DNA of 64,000 bases from Neoechinorhynchus agilis (lineage: Eukaryota; Acanthocephala): positions 7,998,001-8,062,000 of the forward strand of contig CM121342.1 of assembly GCA_051530055.1 (NCBI GenBank), in the 5' to 3' direction. This document shows, one piece after another, positions 43,772 through 56,867 of the stretch. The stretch's first letter is position 1, and each line of letters begins with the position of its first letter. The notes below the pieces were generated by a model. The model ran no database searches, had not been told where the DNA came from, and worked only from the letters and a program-made list of their open reading frames with translations. The translations under genes and the position numbers were made by a program.

Positions 43772-44662
43772 TCATGTGCACCAGTCGTACTGATAATCCA
43801 CATTCTCTCGCTCTTCTTTGATTCTATCAATCAAAATGGAACGATATTGCGAATACAATGGGCACTTATCAGTAGAATAATTTTTAATAGCTTTGTATAT
43901 ATTCAAAAGCCCTGGATCGATTCCAATATCATCGGCCTTATTCCAAAACTCGATTTTTGAGTCCTTAACCATTTTATGATACACTCTTCTGTCCTTATTA
44001 TCAGGATTTTCGAAGCTATTCCAAGGTAAAGTCCTATGCATGAGTTCAGTCGCGACGTAAAGACAAGACTCCACATCGTCTATATAAGAAACTCTTCTTT
44101 CTGCAAGCATTCTAATACTTGCATACGACGGAGTTCCTATAAAGAAACTCTTCCGCCCAACAAGACCGTCTGCACTCGTAACCCGGCTTACAAATCCCAT
44201 ATCGATAATTCTTAGTAAGTGAGCACTTGGTCCTAAGCCCATGACGAAGTTATGCGGCTTAATGTCCCGATGAACGAGTCGATGTTGATTCAGGCATTGA
44301 AGACAGTCTAGCATTTGAATAAGAAGAACGTAGGTTGTTTTTAGACTAAACTGTCTCCCTAGATAGATGAACAATTGGTTCAAATTCGGACCGAGTAGCT
44401 CCATGACCATTGCTACTTTCTTCGGAGTTTCAATCCATTCAATCACCTGAGGAAACACTGGATGTCTAAGACGACTAAGGAGCTCGTATTCAGTACGCAA
44501 TTGAGGATACTTGATTCCTTTCTCTTCAACCTTCATTGCGTACAGTTTTCGATTGAACCAACAACAAGATTTGGCTTGTTGTACAAGGTAAACTCGCCCA
44601 AAAGTACCCGATCCAAGATCTTTTTTCTTCGTGTATCTATCGAAAATGCCCCCTGCATGCAT
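43772..44662 (-). CDS. CK1/TTBK-family protein kinase, single exon
   Basis: Predicted Ser/Thr kinase of the casein-kinase-1 group, 296 aa, intronless, ATG at 44662. Glycine loop LGSGTFGRVYLV (residues about 17-28), VAIK-type lysine in LYAMKVE, catalytic loop HRDIKPHNFVMG, metal-binding IDMGF where DFG is usual, and the CK1-specific GTPSYASIRML in place of the APE motif. YIDDVESCLYVATELM matches the DDLESL region. The C-terminus ends soon after the kinase fold. Nematodes carry many such small CK1/TTBK-like kinases, often sperm-expressed; that role is inference here. Activity may be preserved because the Asp of DMG is present. Confidence 0.92.
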   Translation of the reverse strand: MHAGGIFDRYTKKKDLGSGTFGRVYLVQQAKSCCWFNRKLYAMKVEEKGIKYPQLRTEYELLSRLRHPVFPQVIEWIETPKKVAMVMELLGPNLNQLFIYLGRQFSLKTTYVLLIQMLDCLQCLNQHRLVHRDIKPHNFVMGLGPSAHLLRIIDMGFVSRVTSADGLVGRKSFFIGTPSYASIRMLAERRVSYIDDVESCLYVATELMHRTLPWNSFENPDNKDRRVYHKMVKDSKIEFWNKADDIGIDPGLLNIYKAIKNYSTDKCPLYSQYRSILIDRIKEERENVDYQYDWCT

Positions 44663-44938
44663 ATCGTCGCCTCCTAGACGAAAAAACTCACGGAATCCTA
44701 TCTCGTATCTATGACAACGCGCACTCGAATGACACTATTTATTTAACTGATCACATGCCAGCGCAAAAAATATGAACATCTCGCGCGCCCACGTTTGTAC
44801 AAAAACGGCCATTTTAACGGTTCATAAACTTTAAGGGTAATACTCCAATCGATTCATGCAAATCCGGTCGAAGACTCGACCTTCTCCATTGATCTTCCGA
44901 ACGCTCAACGCTAAGACTAACCGTAGATTTGTGTTTGT

Positions 44939-45300
44939 TCATCTTACAACAAGAATTCTAAATTCTTTTTCCAAAAAAAATCTACTCACGTCTGTAGCAA
45001 AGCTAAATAATCTTGCTGCCATGTAATTGAGCTGTTTTGGTTGGCAAGAGTGCGCTGCCTTCATTTCCGATATGGCGTTCAACCAAGCCAATCTTTCCTC
45101 AGGACTATTGAACCAAAGACACACTTTTTGCGTTTGCTTTATTGTCAAATCCAGCCTAACTATTGCGTCTCGAATCGCTTCTGCTTTTACTTCGCCCTTT
45201 ACAACCGATTCGTTCCGGTTCTTGAGGCTCCTAACTTCCTTCACCAACTCCTGAAAATTATTGCACAATTTTTTTTCAAAGGCGGAAATCTGCAATTGCT
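44939..45300 (-). CDS. Unrecognised exon, possibly part of a longer minus-strand gene
   Basis: An open segment preceded by an acceptor-like ATTGCAG (near 45295) and followed by a GTGAGT donor near 44990, so it looks like an internal exon. The product is helical and charged (KKLCNNFQELVKEVRSLKNR), then QTQKVCLWFNSPEERLAWL, which loosely resembles the end of a PH domain. If so, it could be a distal exon of the RhoGEF gene at 47.5-50.0 kb, with the about 107-bp satellite inside the intron. This link is speculative. Confidence 0.4.
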
Positions 45301-45354
45301 TAACAAAAACTCAAAGTGCAATCTTGAGTATTCTGATTCTACAATGTAAACAAT

Positions 45355-46245
45355 GAAATTTCAAATCCGAGCAGCGTTACTTTTGAAAATATTCACAAAA
45401 AAGTGCAATAAAAAATTCGCTACCGAAACTTAAATTCATAAAGTAAAACTGTCAAAAAAACTCCATTTTGAATGAATTGTTTCGTAACCGTAGAAAATAT
45501 TCACCAAAAAGTGCATTAAAAATTACGCGTCTTATTTTTTATTTTTAAAGTAATACTAACAAAAAAGAACTCCATTTTGAATGAATAGTTTCGTAACTTT
45601 TGAAAATATTCATAAAAAAGTGCAATAAAAATTACGCATCTTATTTTTTATTTATAAAGTAAAACTGACAAAAAAGAACTCCATTTTGAATGAATAGTTT
45701 CGTAACTTTTGAAAATATTCATAAAAAATGCAATAAAAATTACGCTACTGAAATTTAAATTCATAAGTAAAACTGACAAAAAAGAACTCCATTTTGAATG
45801 AATAGTTTCGTATCCGTAGAAAATATTCACCAAGAAGTGCAATAAAAATTACGCATCTTTTTTTATTTATAAAGTAAAACTGACAAAAGAACTCCATTTT
45901 GAATGAATAGTTTCGTAACTTTTGAAAATATTCATAAAAAAGTGCAATAAAAGTTACACATCTGATTTTTTATTTATAAAGTAAAACTGACAAAAAAGAA
46001 CTCCATTTTGAATGAATAGTTTCGTAACTATTGAAAATATTCATAAAAAAGTGCAATAAAAAATTCGCTACTAAAATTTAAATTCATAAGTGAAACTGAC
46101 GAAAAACCATTTTGAATGAAGTTTTGTAACCGTAGAAAATATTCATCAAAAAGTGCAATAAAAATTACGCATCTTTTTTTATTTATAAAGTAAAACTGAC
46201 AAAAAAGAACTCCATTTTGAATGAATTGTTTCGTAACCAAAAAGC
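45355..46245 (+). repeat. About 107-bp AT-rich satellite (eight units)
   Basis: Eight tandem units, marked by CTCCATTTTGAATGAAT near 45461, 45570, 45679, 45787, 45892, 46001, 46105 and 46210 (spacing 104-109 bp). Each unit contains GAAAATATTCATAAAAAAG and AAAAATTACGCATC or a variant. Units differ by small indels. The minus-strand open frames across it are by-products of the repeat. Confidence 0.95.
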
Positions 46246-47551
46246 GAAATAGAAATTTCGGTTCTGAATTCTTGATTGCTGTAGATTCTTCGAAATTACT
46301 TATCATACTTTGATGTGTTATAAAACGAACTGTTATGTCAAAATGGAGCATCTAAGTTTGTTTATATACACCAACATCAGTGCTCAACGCCTTCTCCGTT
46401 TCAGGAATGCAGACTTCTCGCTTATCTAAGAGCGTTCAGGATAAACTTGTCATGCATCGAAGCGAGAGCTTCTTTGGACTCGTTTTCCCACAAACGTACG
46501 ACCTCGTCTACAGTTCCTATTATTTTGCTAGGACGGGTTTTCCCTATAAAGACTCTGAGCAAAGCACACTGAGCTCAATTTTCTCATAAAATTAGTGATA
46601 AACATTGCATTAATATTCTGTTTTTAATTTTAATGTGTAAACTCACAATTTGGAGGCATCGAAAAAGGACATAAAAATGGTAAGTCGCATGTTAATGTTT
46701 CCTTTCACGAGCAACTCTTAACTCTATAAAGCCATAGAGCTTGGAGTTAAGTCACAGTTTTTTGATCAAAAGGTCGTTTTTCATAAGAAATGAATAACCT
46801 TTCTGTTTAGTAAAGATTCACAATAAACTTGGAGAGATAGAGGCACTTCAAAATGGACGCAACCTACGAGGATTCTTTGCAGTAAGTAATCACGGAAACA
46901 TTAAGTGTTCCGTCTATATGAGTTTCGCGTTGTTGTTACGAGATAACGGGGCTATTTAGCGAATCAACGAACGTTTTCGCTCTTTCAGATGAGCGAGCAA
47001 AGCTCTGGGTTAATTTCGCCAAGCAGCCATAAAGCAAAAAACCTCTCCGGTGTCGCTTTTTTGAATGATTTTACTTACATCACAAGGAGTATTGAGCCTC
47101 AATAATAATTCTTCGACTTGATGCAAAATCGCATTGTCACTAATACAATGGTACTTTGACAGCAGTGACTGGTACGCGGTTGTATTCATTACTAAGGTGG
47201 CACGACAGGTATATCATTTATAAAAGGTACATGGAGCAAAGTTTACCTTCATACTGAACATCATCGATCTTTTCCTTCAGCCTTAGGTTATGTTCTCGTT
47301 TGCCAAATTGCATGTCACACGATTCCGGCCTTGATATATTGTGATGGATTCTTAAGGAAACAAAAACTCACTGTCTAGCACTCATGCTTGGTTTTCTAGA
47401 AAGCAGCCCAGTCCGACGTTTCCGTGAAGTCAGGACTATGTATTGTCCGATAATAAATAGACTCCCTTCTCGTCGTTTTTCTCCATTGATTGAATAGGTT
47501 ACTTTTGCTGTCATATTGTAAGACACTCCTCCATAGGGTTCCTATTTAAAT
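46246..47551. other. Mostly unexplained sequence between the satellite and the RhoGEF gene
   Basis: A 69-codon plus-strand frame (46380-46589) has no family features. It is read from a GTTTCAG acceptor-like site and could be an exon, but no partner exon was found. The rest shows no recognised gene or repeat. Confidence 0.35.
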
Positions 47552-49963
47552 TCACGTTTTAGTTGGGTTTAAGAATAAATTTTTATTAAAAACCTCTAAA
47601 GGTGGACTAGTTAAAAAGACGGAAACGGATCTCGGTCGTAGGGGAACCCCACCGAACTCAGCATCGTATTGTTCGCATCGACGGAAATCCTTTGATTTCC
47701 TCCCGATAATAAAATCCCAAATATCTCGAATATCATCACGAATACTATGCATTAGTCTTATCCTCTTAAAACAAGTTTCCTTGTCTTCACGGTTATATAC
47801 GCGCCAGCACCAGACAATCTTCTGCTACTAGCATCTTACATCCGGAAATCCGATCGACTTGATCTAGGATTAAGCGAACTGAACAAAGGCTGAAATGCCA
47901 CCCGGGGATGTAGGCTAAATACGAATTTCTCCTTCCCTCCTCTCACGCACTACTTGTAAAAAAGGAACTACTTTGATTTGCATAAAACTCAAGCAGATCT
48001 CATCTTAGCGTGCAATGACGACTCACCAAGTCGATGCCAGCGATGACTTCATCGAGGCTCACTTCCGGCTCAAGGGTGGCATTGGCGTCTTTTGCCTCGT
48101 CAATATTAACAGCCAATGAATGTATTCCCTCAAGAGCGTCTCTTAACAAAGGAGCATCCGCATGCGATTGAGCTGTGTGTTTTATCAAGTCCTAAAAATA
48201 TGTCACTCAGTATTAATTGGGCCGAAAGGATAATGAAAAACCTTTAGAAATAGTTCGTAGCGAGGAATTCGTTGAACTGGCTGGATTAGCAGATCCATTA
48301 GAGCTAATTTACGTTCATTGTCTTTAGCTTGATTCTGAACGTTTTTAGAATGATTTTTTTCCTGGCAAACAGAAGCTTACTTCAAGGAATTTCGCGAAGG
48401 CAGGGATTTCCTTACACGTTTTTAGGACTTCTTGAGATCGTAGAAAATTTCCGATAAATCCGACGTACGTCTCCAGTAGCGAAGATTTTGTGAACTTAAG
48501 AATTGCTCGTTATTATTGCTAAAATATCGAATACTCACTGTATTAAAAATGATTTCACCGATAGTTTCTTTGTCGTTCCACCGTTCAATTTTCTTTTTAT
48601 AGGAAAATAAAAATAGTTGATGGTGAACATGAATTTCCGGAATCTTATAGAAAATATCATTTAAATTCTGTAGACTAATTAAATGTTTTTCCTTCAGTGG
48701 AAGGTAGTATTTCTAAAGATTGATTGTGTTTTTTTTGTCAGCAAAAAATACACGTGACTCACCATTACTAAGGCACTCAATGAATCAACATAAGATTTTT
48801 CGGCTTCATACAATTCGAGTACAATTGCCCGTCGTTTTATCTATTCATTAATGAGTATCTTAAGTTGTAATTTAAGAGCGGATATACTTTATTTAACTCT
48901 GTTCGTGTCATATTCTGGATATGTTTCGACTTGAACAGCATCATTATTAAAAAAAATTCCCGGAAAGGGGCAAATGAAGCTAAAGATACTTAAGGTCTTC
49001 GGTGGATTTCGTTGTCGCGGATGAAATATATTGCATCTATCGACTTTTTATCGTTTATGATTCGTTGTAAACGCATTGGAAGGCTGGGAACATGATTAAT
49101 TCCGGGTGATCGACATGGCGTACTCTACTGATAACGTTAGATTATCTACGCTAAAGACATTTTCGATGCGATCCTCTTCATCTGTTCAGGGGAGGCAAAA
49201 TAGAAAAAACAGTCATTACTGAGGGTGGAGGGGGGTGACTAAGAACGTAGTTTCATTTGTTTGAACTTACATGTTCTTGCATTGGTCTCAGACCTTCGTT
49301 TACTTTGAGGGCGGGTGTTAACACGGCAACGTCCACTGTGCTCAATAGATGATCTTTTCGTTCAATAATGCCATTTCGTTCATCATCTGTGGGTTTTGTC
49401 TCTAACGACGCGAGCTCGTTCATCTCCGCATTCTCGGTGGGGTGTTCAATTGCACAAAAATCCGAATAAGCCGTCTGAATGTTGTTGTCGCTTGCAACCG
49501 TGCTTGGATCCTTGTTCTGTTCCTCCTTTTCACCGACACACCCACTGAACGTATGGGAGCGCGAGATCGACTTGCGATGTGCAGAATTCGCAGGAATCGT
49601 TGGCTCTATATTGCTGAATTGTTCTAAATTTTGATCAACTTTATTCTTTCCAAGACAATCCCAAAGAGAGAGAATAGTTGGATTTAAGAGTGGATCAGAA
49701 TCCTCACGTTCCATGGTCTCGTTGCGTGAAACGTTTCGCATCGTTGAACCTGTCACGATATCAGTGCTCACCACCGTCTTTATAAGCCTATCTTTTCTCA
49801 TTAAGGATATACTGCGTTGTCTTATAAGAAACGGACTAGCTGATTTGGGCGAAACAAAGACCCGATTGGTTGACATCTTTTCGCTTAACATTGACAACCT
49901 CCGTTGTATATCATCGACAACTGAAGACAGCTCATTCTGAGACTCCTCGGAGTCCGCTCTCAT
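47552..49963 (-). CDS. Rho guanine-nucleotide exchange factor (DH domain), multi-exon
   Basis: Catalyses GDP release from Rho-family GTPases. Exon 1 (49963 to about 49270, ending at a GTAAGT donor) encodes a Ser/Thr- and acid-rich N-terminal region without a recognised fold. The DH domain is spread over small exons with GT-AG introns of about 45-50 nt: IKRRAIVLELYEAEKSYVDS (CR1), KYYLPLKEKHLISL and IFYKIPEIHVHHQLFL, FTKSSLLETYVGFIGNF, then LMDLLIQPVQRIPRYELFLK (CR3 signature) and DLIKHTAQSHADAPLL (CR3 helix). A later open segment (about 47840-47552) may be a C-terminal exon. The stretch 48900-49250, linking exon 1 to the DH domain, and the expected PH domain are not resolved. Confidence 0.88.
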
Positions 49964-52037
49964 GAATCAAATTATCTAAATACAAAATTCTGATCTCATG
50001 AATGTACAAATAGGATTGATGTGTTTTTTAAAAAAAAGAGGGAAAATGGCACCGAACATCTCAAAAAAGAAGACGGTGCTTTGTGGAAACGCGCGTGATC
50101 TATCCGTCTTTAAGACCTAGAAGGTGGAATGGCAACTGATAGAAGAGAAAATGTCGTTTTTCCTTAATAATATTACAAGACATTGATAACGCCGATCGGA
50201 GTGCATGGGAGACTCTCGATAAATGGTGCATTGATACCTAGGATTTATAGACAATGTCGACATTTCAAGAAGATGTTTGCAGGTGCATGAGGCATTAAAG
50301 GCTCTTAATTTTTAGAAAAGGAACGATGAAAAAAAGAATGCTACTAAAGTAAATACGTGTCTAAGAAGGAGATTTAAGCAATAATTGCCCTTACATCGTG
50401 CTCTTTATGATAAAACACAGATTTAGGCGAAAGCACTCGTCTGGTGCATTCGTGCTTCTTTGGTATAGGTGCCAGCAGCAACCGCATAAGAAAATAGTGG
50501 CACATTGAGTGCGAAAATCAAAATTTTTTACTTTTCGCGATAAAGTTTACAAAGAAAGCTACTTGAGTGACTTGTCGACTTTCCCTTTTGCTTAATTTGC
50601 CATAAAATCAAAAGTACGATCAAGGTTCCTGTCGCAGATTAACACCCGCTTATAGGACTATCAGCAAATGCATCTATAATTGAGCCATTAAGTCAAAAAA
50701 GATTCATATTTATGTCGAAGTTAACCTTAACAAAAGTGCTCGGGGGTTCGTAAGACTATATAACCATAGGATTGAGAATAAAGATTTCTGACGAAATTAT
50801 CGGCTTTTTTAATAGCTATGCAAACAACCGTTAAAATTTTTAAATTTAATGTTAAAAAATTAAAGCGATAACTGAGGTTCGTTTGATAATCTCTTGACTG
50901 AAAAATATCACCACCTTTTACCTTCTCTGCAATTCCTTGAGCGCCTACTCTTAGATTTGTTTGTAGACCGAATTATCCCCTAGTTTGCCGCGACGATCAT
51001 ATGGTTCACAGATTAATGTTCTCAATTCTAATGGCACGCCTAGACTTCTAATTGAATCGTCGGACAACAAAATCGGGTGAAATAGATGAAATTTCATAAA
51101 CGGGCCCATCGCAGCAAATCATAATTGTAAACGATCTGGTTGAAATTAGCGTTATGCCCTAAATTGACAGCATCTCTGTCACAAGCAAAAAGGATTTCTG
51201 CGTTCCTTTTTACACGATGAACCATCGTGATTTTGTGTACACAATTTTTTGTTACTCAGCTTTCTACATTCATTATGCCCCTTTCAAATATTCCTGCTTA
51301 CATTGGAAAAAAATCATATTTACTTATAATTTCTTTTATTAAATTGAGGATATATGTTGAGTTTACAAAAAAAAATTTAAACGGTAAACGTTGAAATGTC
51401 AATGTATCATTTTTGATGATTGCCGTAATCTGTAAAATATCACGTACTTTGTCTTTTCCGGCCTACTTTATCAAGTCAAATGAAGATTTATTAGTTCGAC
51501 TTTTCTTGAGTAAAGCAACTTAAAGAGCGACAAATGAAATTAAATAATATCTTTTCAAGCGCAATCTCGTTATATTTACATTCTAAGCGGGTATTTAAGA
51601 TGATGGCATAATACGAATGGTTTTATTGAGAAATTCGATCAACTTAAGAGAGCTAATATTGTTTTGCAGCAAACTATTTTAATTTTTGTTTCATAATTAT
51701 TCAGTCAATCGGAACATTAGCGAGCCTTTTGTCCGCAAAAAGATCAATGGTAGAGTCGCTGGCAACTTTAAAAACATTTTAAATGTGTCGTTCTTTAGAA
51801 TCTTTTGTAGCCGAAACTGAGGAGTACGTTTCGGGAGTATTTTGAGTAGTTTTAGGAAGCCAATCAACTGGGAAATCGTTAAATCCGACATTACCGAGCC
51901 GCTCTTTGTTACCGAGCAGATAGACGGAGAAGCATATTTACGGTATATCGGGATTTTGCATGAAAAGTGACTGACTAGTCGTATACCAAGAGATGTGCTC
52001 GTTAAGCATATGAGTTTTCCCCAATGAATGTAAGAGA
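49964..52037. other. About 2 kb without a recognised gene
   Basis: AT-rich, with no repeat shared with the rest of the window and no open frame that looks coding apart from a weak minus-strand one at 51697-52062, which overlaps the next gene. RhoGEF promoter sequence should lie near 49964. Confidence 0.4.
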
Positions 52038-52370
52038 ATGTCAGGGTTAGCAGAGCTTCCACTCGATGGAATTATGGATATGCTTATCGTAGAAGCTTTC
52101 AGCCATTCGAATACTCATGATTTCGCATTTTCAGTGTTAGCGGATCGCTATGACCTCTTATTATTAGCGCGCATTTTATGCCATCTTCTTAGATGTCCTA
52201 AAAAATCGTTTTTTTCTGTATGCTCGCTTCTTTTTACGAAAGGAGGATCGAATCGATTTAGTATGTGAAATGGTAATGTTTCATAAGATCAATTACCCTT
52301 TAGCCTGCCTTCGTTTGCGATCTAAATGGTCGACAAACTTTCCTAAATATTTTTACTCAATAGTGCAGGT
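52038..52370 (+). CDS. Unrecognised gene fragment
   Basis: The open frame from ATG at 52038 encodes LPLDGIMDMLIVEAFSHSN and a leucine-rich segment, LLLLARILCHLLRC. After a run of seven Ts near 52210 the likely frame changes and continues LRKEDRIDLVCEMVMFHK to WSTNFPKYFYSIVQ, followed by a possible GTATTT donor near 52369. The beginning vaguely resembles an F-box, but the family is not established. The frame change at the T-run could be an indel or an assembly error. Confidence 0.4.
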
Positions 52371-52458
52371 ATTTGATGTTAATATATTTCCTAACGTTGC
52401 CTGCACCTCAACGCCGACTTACTCATCGTTTCATCACTGTCTAATCCAAACCTTTTAA

Positions 52459-53097
52459 TTTGATCTCTGCTAAATTTAAACGTTTAAATCTTCATGGATG
52501 AAACTTAGATTCTGATTAGGTCAATTTTGAAGAAAAAACGATTAAGAGTCGTTTTCTAAGCACAATATTTAGTCGTATACACGCCGCCCAAATCTATTTA
52601 ACCGTCGCAGAGAAGCCGTTTTATATGTTCATCACTGGATTCCAATACTAACCATTTATTACTTATCATTTCTCGAAGATTTTATAACGATTTGGACCAT
52701 CACCGAAAAATGGGCCGCTAAAAATTTAATTTGCAGTTGTGAATTCGAATACACAGAATCAATTTATAATAAGAATGAATATGGAAATACAGAGGCTGGC
52801 TTTTAGTTCGAATAGATGAGATTATGTGATCGTCCAAAAATAGCCCAGCAACCCAAAGGCAATTCGGTTCTAAAATCAAATATCTTTTGTACAACCTAAT
52901 TTAATTTCACAAGAATATTTTTAAGTCCCCTTAGTTTATATATTGAAAATAACAGCTTTTAAATTTTTAGGCTAAATTTCAGAAAATACCTTTTCTTAAG
53001 CAAGTCTCTTAACAATTCTGATAGGTTAGAATATTTTCTAAGCTTCAATCCTCAAAGGCATTTTATCATATATTTGCACATTTAATCATATCAAGAA
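52459..53097. other. Intergenic, nothing recognised
   Basis: AT-rich sequence without a coding signal or a repeat match. Confidence 0.4.
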
Positions 53098-53245
53098 GAT
53101 CCTTTGGGATGGTAAATATTTAATGGTTTTTGAACATAATCCTGGTTCAAGATTCCTTTATTATTAAATATTTCACGGGGAAACCTCCCCTCATTGGTCA
53201 TTGTAAATTGTTTCGAGATAAAATTGAAAGTAATAAAGCTGTTTT
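53098..53245 (+). repeat. Degenerate family-D repeat
   Basis: TCCTTTGGGATGGTAAATAT, then ATATTTCACGGGGAAACCTC and GTCATTGTAAATTG, parallel the sequence and order seen at 57687-57800. Similarity is patchy, so the assignment is tentative. Confidence 0.4.
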
Positions 53246-53492
53246 TCACAGTGAGAGTTCTTTAGCGATGAGTTTTCCTCTTTCGATATATTTCATAATA
53301 ATGCAGGAATCTTGAACCGAGATTATGTTCACCGCCATCCAATATTTGCACACTTTTCGTGGAATTTTTTTAAATTACAAAGAAAATTCTGAATTCCTTC
53401 TCAAACATAAAATCTAAACAGCTCAGAAGCAACCGATCCAATACACTAAGAATCAATTATTTGACAAGATACATCGGATAATATTCATTCAA

Positions 53493-56373
53493 TTACACGA
53501 GAGTAGTTTGTTCAACATTAATACAGTATTCTCCATTCGGCAACGAAGCAGTGGACTTCTTGCTCCTTAAGGGAGGAACGGTACCTGTTAATGATGAAAC
53601 GGATTTTCTTGGATACAGTAGCCTCGGTATAATGAAATCGTTAGTGAGCGCTTGATTACAATTGTCTCTGTCATTTTGAGCGGATAAAGCACTTCGAAAA
53701 CTAGGACTTCTTTTGACCTCATTTTTGTTCTTAAAAGGATGACTCGTCCAGGACCACCGTTTGTGCTCATCTATGTGAGTTATCCGCTTCCTTATCGCAT
53801 GAAGCTATACGATTAAACATGGACAAATTTTGAATTTTTCTCTAAATGTTTTACCTGTTCATTCAGCCGAGTATACATATGAAATCTGACCGATAAGAGA
53901 TAGTGATGAACCGAAATTACAGGACATTTACTCGAATCTCCTTGTATATAATCTTTGTGTAAAACAAGCCAGTGCTTTGAGTGTTCACTTAAATTCTCAA
54001 GACAAACGAGTTCCAGTTTGTTAAGCTGCAGATCTGCATGGTAAAAATCTTCATGGACATTAGAGGTGAGATCAAGCCGCTGTCTTAATCGCCAAAGATT
54101 GAATGCTTCCATTCTTTTAAGAATGGCTTTCCGCGCTTCGAATAGTTTTCTAAGCTTCCCTTCACAAATGCACTCGCTGTTCAATGCCGAACAGTTGGAT
54201 AATTTGCGGTGTAGTTGGAGTTTACTAGAAAAGATCTCCTCAAACGCTGATCGCGTGTTAGGCGAGACTTTAAGATTCAAGAGGTAGAACTTGTGCTGAT
54301 GAACGCAGCATTGCCAAATAAAGTAAGCAACAACGCTCGATTTCGCAAACCAGTTGTATTGATGACTAATGAAAATGGATTTTTTAAACGTGAGTTTTTT
54401 GGTGGGCTAACTTTTGAAATAAACTTCCATTCCCAAATGAAAGGATCCGGTTGGATGGCTTTGCTTGTAAGCAAAATCGACGATGTCGGCAGTAAAAGTT
54501 TTGAATATTTATCCAGTGAAAATTCTTTGAATTACATTGAGTAGTTTGGTGATAGAAATCTATTTTAAATACGTACCATTTTGAAGGTATTTGAACGATG
54601 GTCATATAACGCAACACCCAATCGTCCAATCGCCAGAGAAAATGGACGACTTTTTCTACAATCTTCATTACGCTCTTTATCGGAATCAAGAGCACCATTG
54701 AACGTCTATTAAAATAAAGCAGAGAGCAATTTTTCGGAAGGATTTTATGGCCTTAAGAAACTTATAATATTCGTAAGATTTAAACCAAAATTGCTCAAAT
54801 CTCGAACGCTTCAGCAATTCCCTTTTTTCCACTTTATAATAAAGACTTACCTCAACGTTAAACATGTGATATCCATAAGTAGACGCAGATCGACGAACTG
54901 TTCGTAGGAATCTTTAAAGAATGTCTGAAGATTTTGTAATTAAAAAGAAATATAAACCTGAAGCATGCAGCGGCTTGACACAAACCAGCCAGCGATTTGT
55001 ACATGGCAACCACTTCATCTATGCTGTTATAAGAAGTAATGTCATTGAAAAGAGATATCCTTTTTGAATTTTTATATTTATTCTACTTTATTTAAACATG
55101 AAGCGCTTTCCACAAAGGTCGCATTGTTAAAAAATGACAATAAAAAATGATCATTCGTGTTATTTCGGTAGAGGTTTCCATTAAAATCGTAATCTAATCA
55201 GATCTTAAATTTGTAGACTTAATTATAATTTTTCTAAATTTTATGGTGGACTTAATCAATTTTTTGCTTATGAATAGAGGATTCTCAACACTTTAAACGA
55301 GGTTGTCAATTAAATTTTTAGATATCTAGATTTTTTAGAACTTCCTTTCTATAAATAGTTGATCTCCGTATTTTGTTCCAAAAACTCAATGAAAATTTAA
55401 AATTTCAAGATTGGCGATTATTTAGATAAGCAATTACTGCCGAAAGGGAAAAACTTAATAAACTTTAAAGAGATGCGGAAATGTACACGTTGACCATCAA
55501 AGTTTGCTTCGAATTTCAGCTTAGCCTTCATGAAAATCTACAAAAAGTTCAACATTAATAACGGTATTTCTTTTGCCGTATATAATTCCACAGCAATCCT
55601 TCCTTTGCCGAAGACTGCAGAAAGTGATTATAAATTAGAAAAACTTAAAGAATTTAGGTTCCTATGAAAAACTCACCAATCTGTTGATCCTTTGCAACAT
55701 GCGTCAGCCAACATAAAACTGACGAATTCACCAGTCTCAAAAATACATTTTTCCAAATTTTCACAACTGCTTGTTGTTCATAGGTGAAAGTTGAAGTTTG
55801 GAAAAATGTAAAACAATACTTTTTAAAATCTCCTAATTCCATCTGAAGCTCCAAAGCAGCTAAAGTGATTGAATCCACAGCTTCGTCTGTTTGAAGGTCA
55901 CCGCTCAACAGTTTTTCTCTGGCATCAAAATAAAACAAGGACATTGCCACTTGGTCTGCGACTATAGAAAATAACGATTCTGGATGATACCTTTTAAAAA
56001 TACCGTTATCCTTAAAACGTAAACATGCACTAACATTTGCTTCAATTTAAAATCGATCACCATTTTATCGTTTGAAATAAAATTGAACGATGATATTGGT
56101 TTGCTAAGAGGTAGAAGCCAGTACTCCTCGCCTGCATCTTTTACTTGCAGTCCAAAGAATTCACTCAATCGCAACCCGATATCGTCAGCAACTTCAATCA
56201 GCAAATCTCGAGCGGAATAATCGTCCTTCGATAAAATTGATTAATTCGCATTATGCCAAAACTTCAGGCACATTAAAATGTACCTTCAACTCGATATCTA
56301 TGCTATCAGCATTGTAAACTTCAATCCTAGCAGTTCGCTTCATTTGTGAAGCATTTGAGATCGATCGTTGCAT
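53493..56373 (-). CDS. FERM-domain protein, multi-exon
   Basis: FERM proteins link membrane proteins or lipids to the cortical cytoskeleton. The start at 56373 gives ARIEVYNADSIDIELK, a 58-nt intron, then ARDLLIEVADDIGLRLSEF and FGLQVKDAGEEYWLLPLSKP (F1 lobe). A 43-nt GT-AG intron joins KLKQM to YHPESLFSIVADQVAMSLF and AREKLLSGDLQTDEAVDSIT, LAALELQMELGDF (F2 lobe). The F3 lobe appears at 54690-54570 (SLAIGRLGVALYDHRSNTF) and NFHWINIQNFYCRHRRF. A following helical exon (54280-53813) contains LRKLFEARKAILKRMEAF. The last exon (about 53770-53493) is Ser/Lys/Pro-rich. The subfamily is not clear. Exons between 55600 and 54720 are not fully placed. Confidence 0.85.
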
Positions 56374-56867
56374 TCAATTGAAATAAAAATCTGTAAACAT
56401 CAAATTTAAATCGGTTTGAGTTTAAGGCGCAGACTGTTTTCCGTGATGTTTTTACCTTGTTACCCCGGAAGGACGGCTCGCTAAGTGAGTCATTCGCGAA
56501 AGCCTATAGAGAATATTCGCATTGAAAACTCGGAGAGTATGAATAAAAAAGATTGGTATTTTCTTACAATGGGAATCATTGACGAACATATTGCAGGATC
56601 GAAAACCAAGGAAGCAATTGCTTGGTAAATATTATCGCTGAATGCGGGAAATTATAGGAAATGATTTACTCTTTTGGGAAACCAATTACGCCAACCATTC
56701 ATTTCAAAATCTGCCTTTTTACAATTTTTAGGAATGCTTGCACTTCTAGATCGTAACGGTAGGACTTAGGAATAAATAGATATTGTTTATTTTCTGAAAT
56801 TTTTGTGAAGACTCTGAATAGTCATAAAAATATGTGAATTGAGCCCAGAGAAAATAATCTGTAATAG
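56374..56867. other. Intergenic, upstream of the FERM gene
   Basis: No gene or repeat seen. It should contain the FERM gene promoter. Confidence 0.4.

Noticed and set aside
45355-46245. CRISPR-like array
   Set aside because: The whole unit of about 107 bp repeats, with no unique spacers, and the window is clearly animal nuclear DNA.
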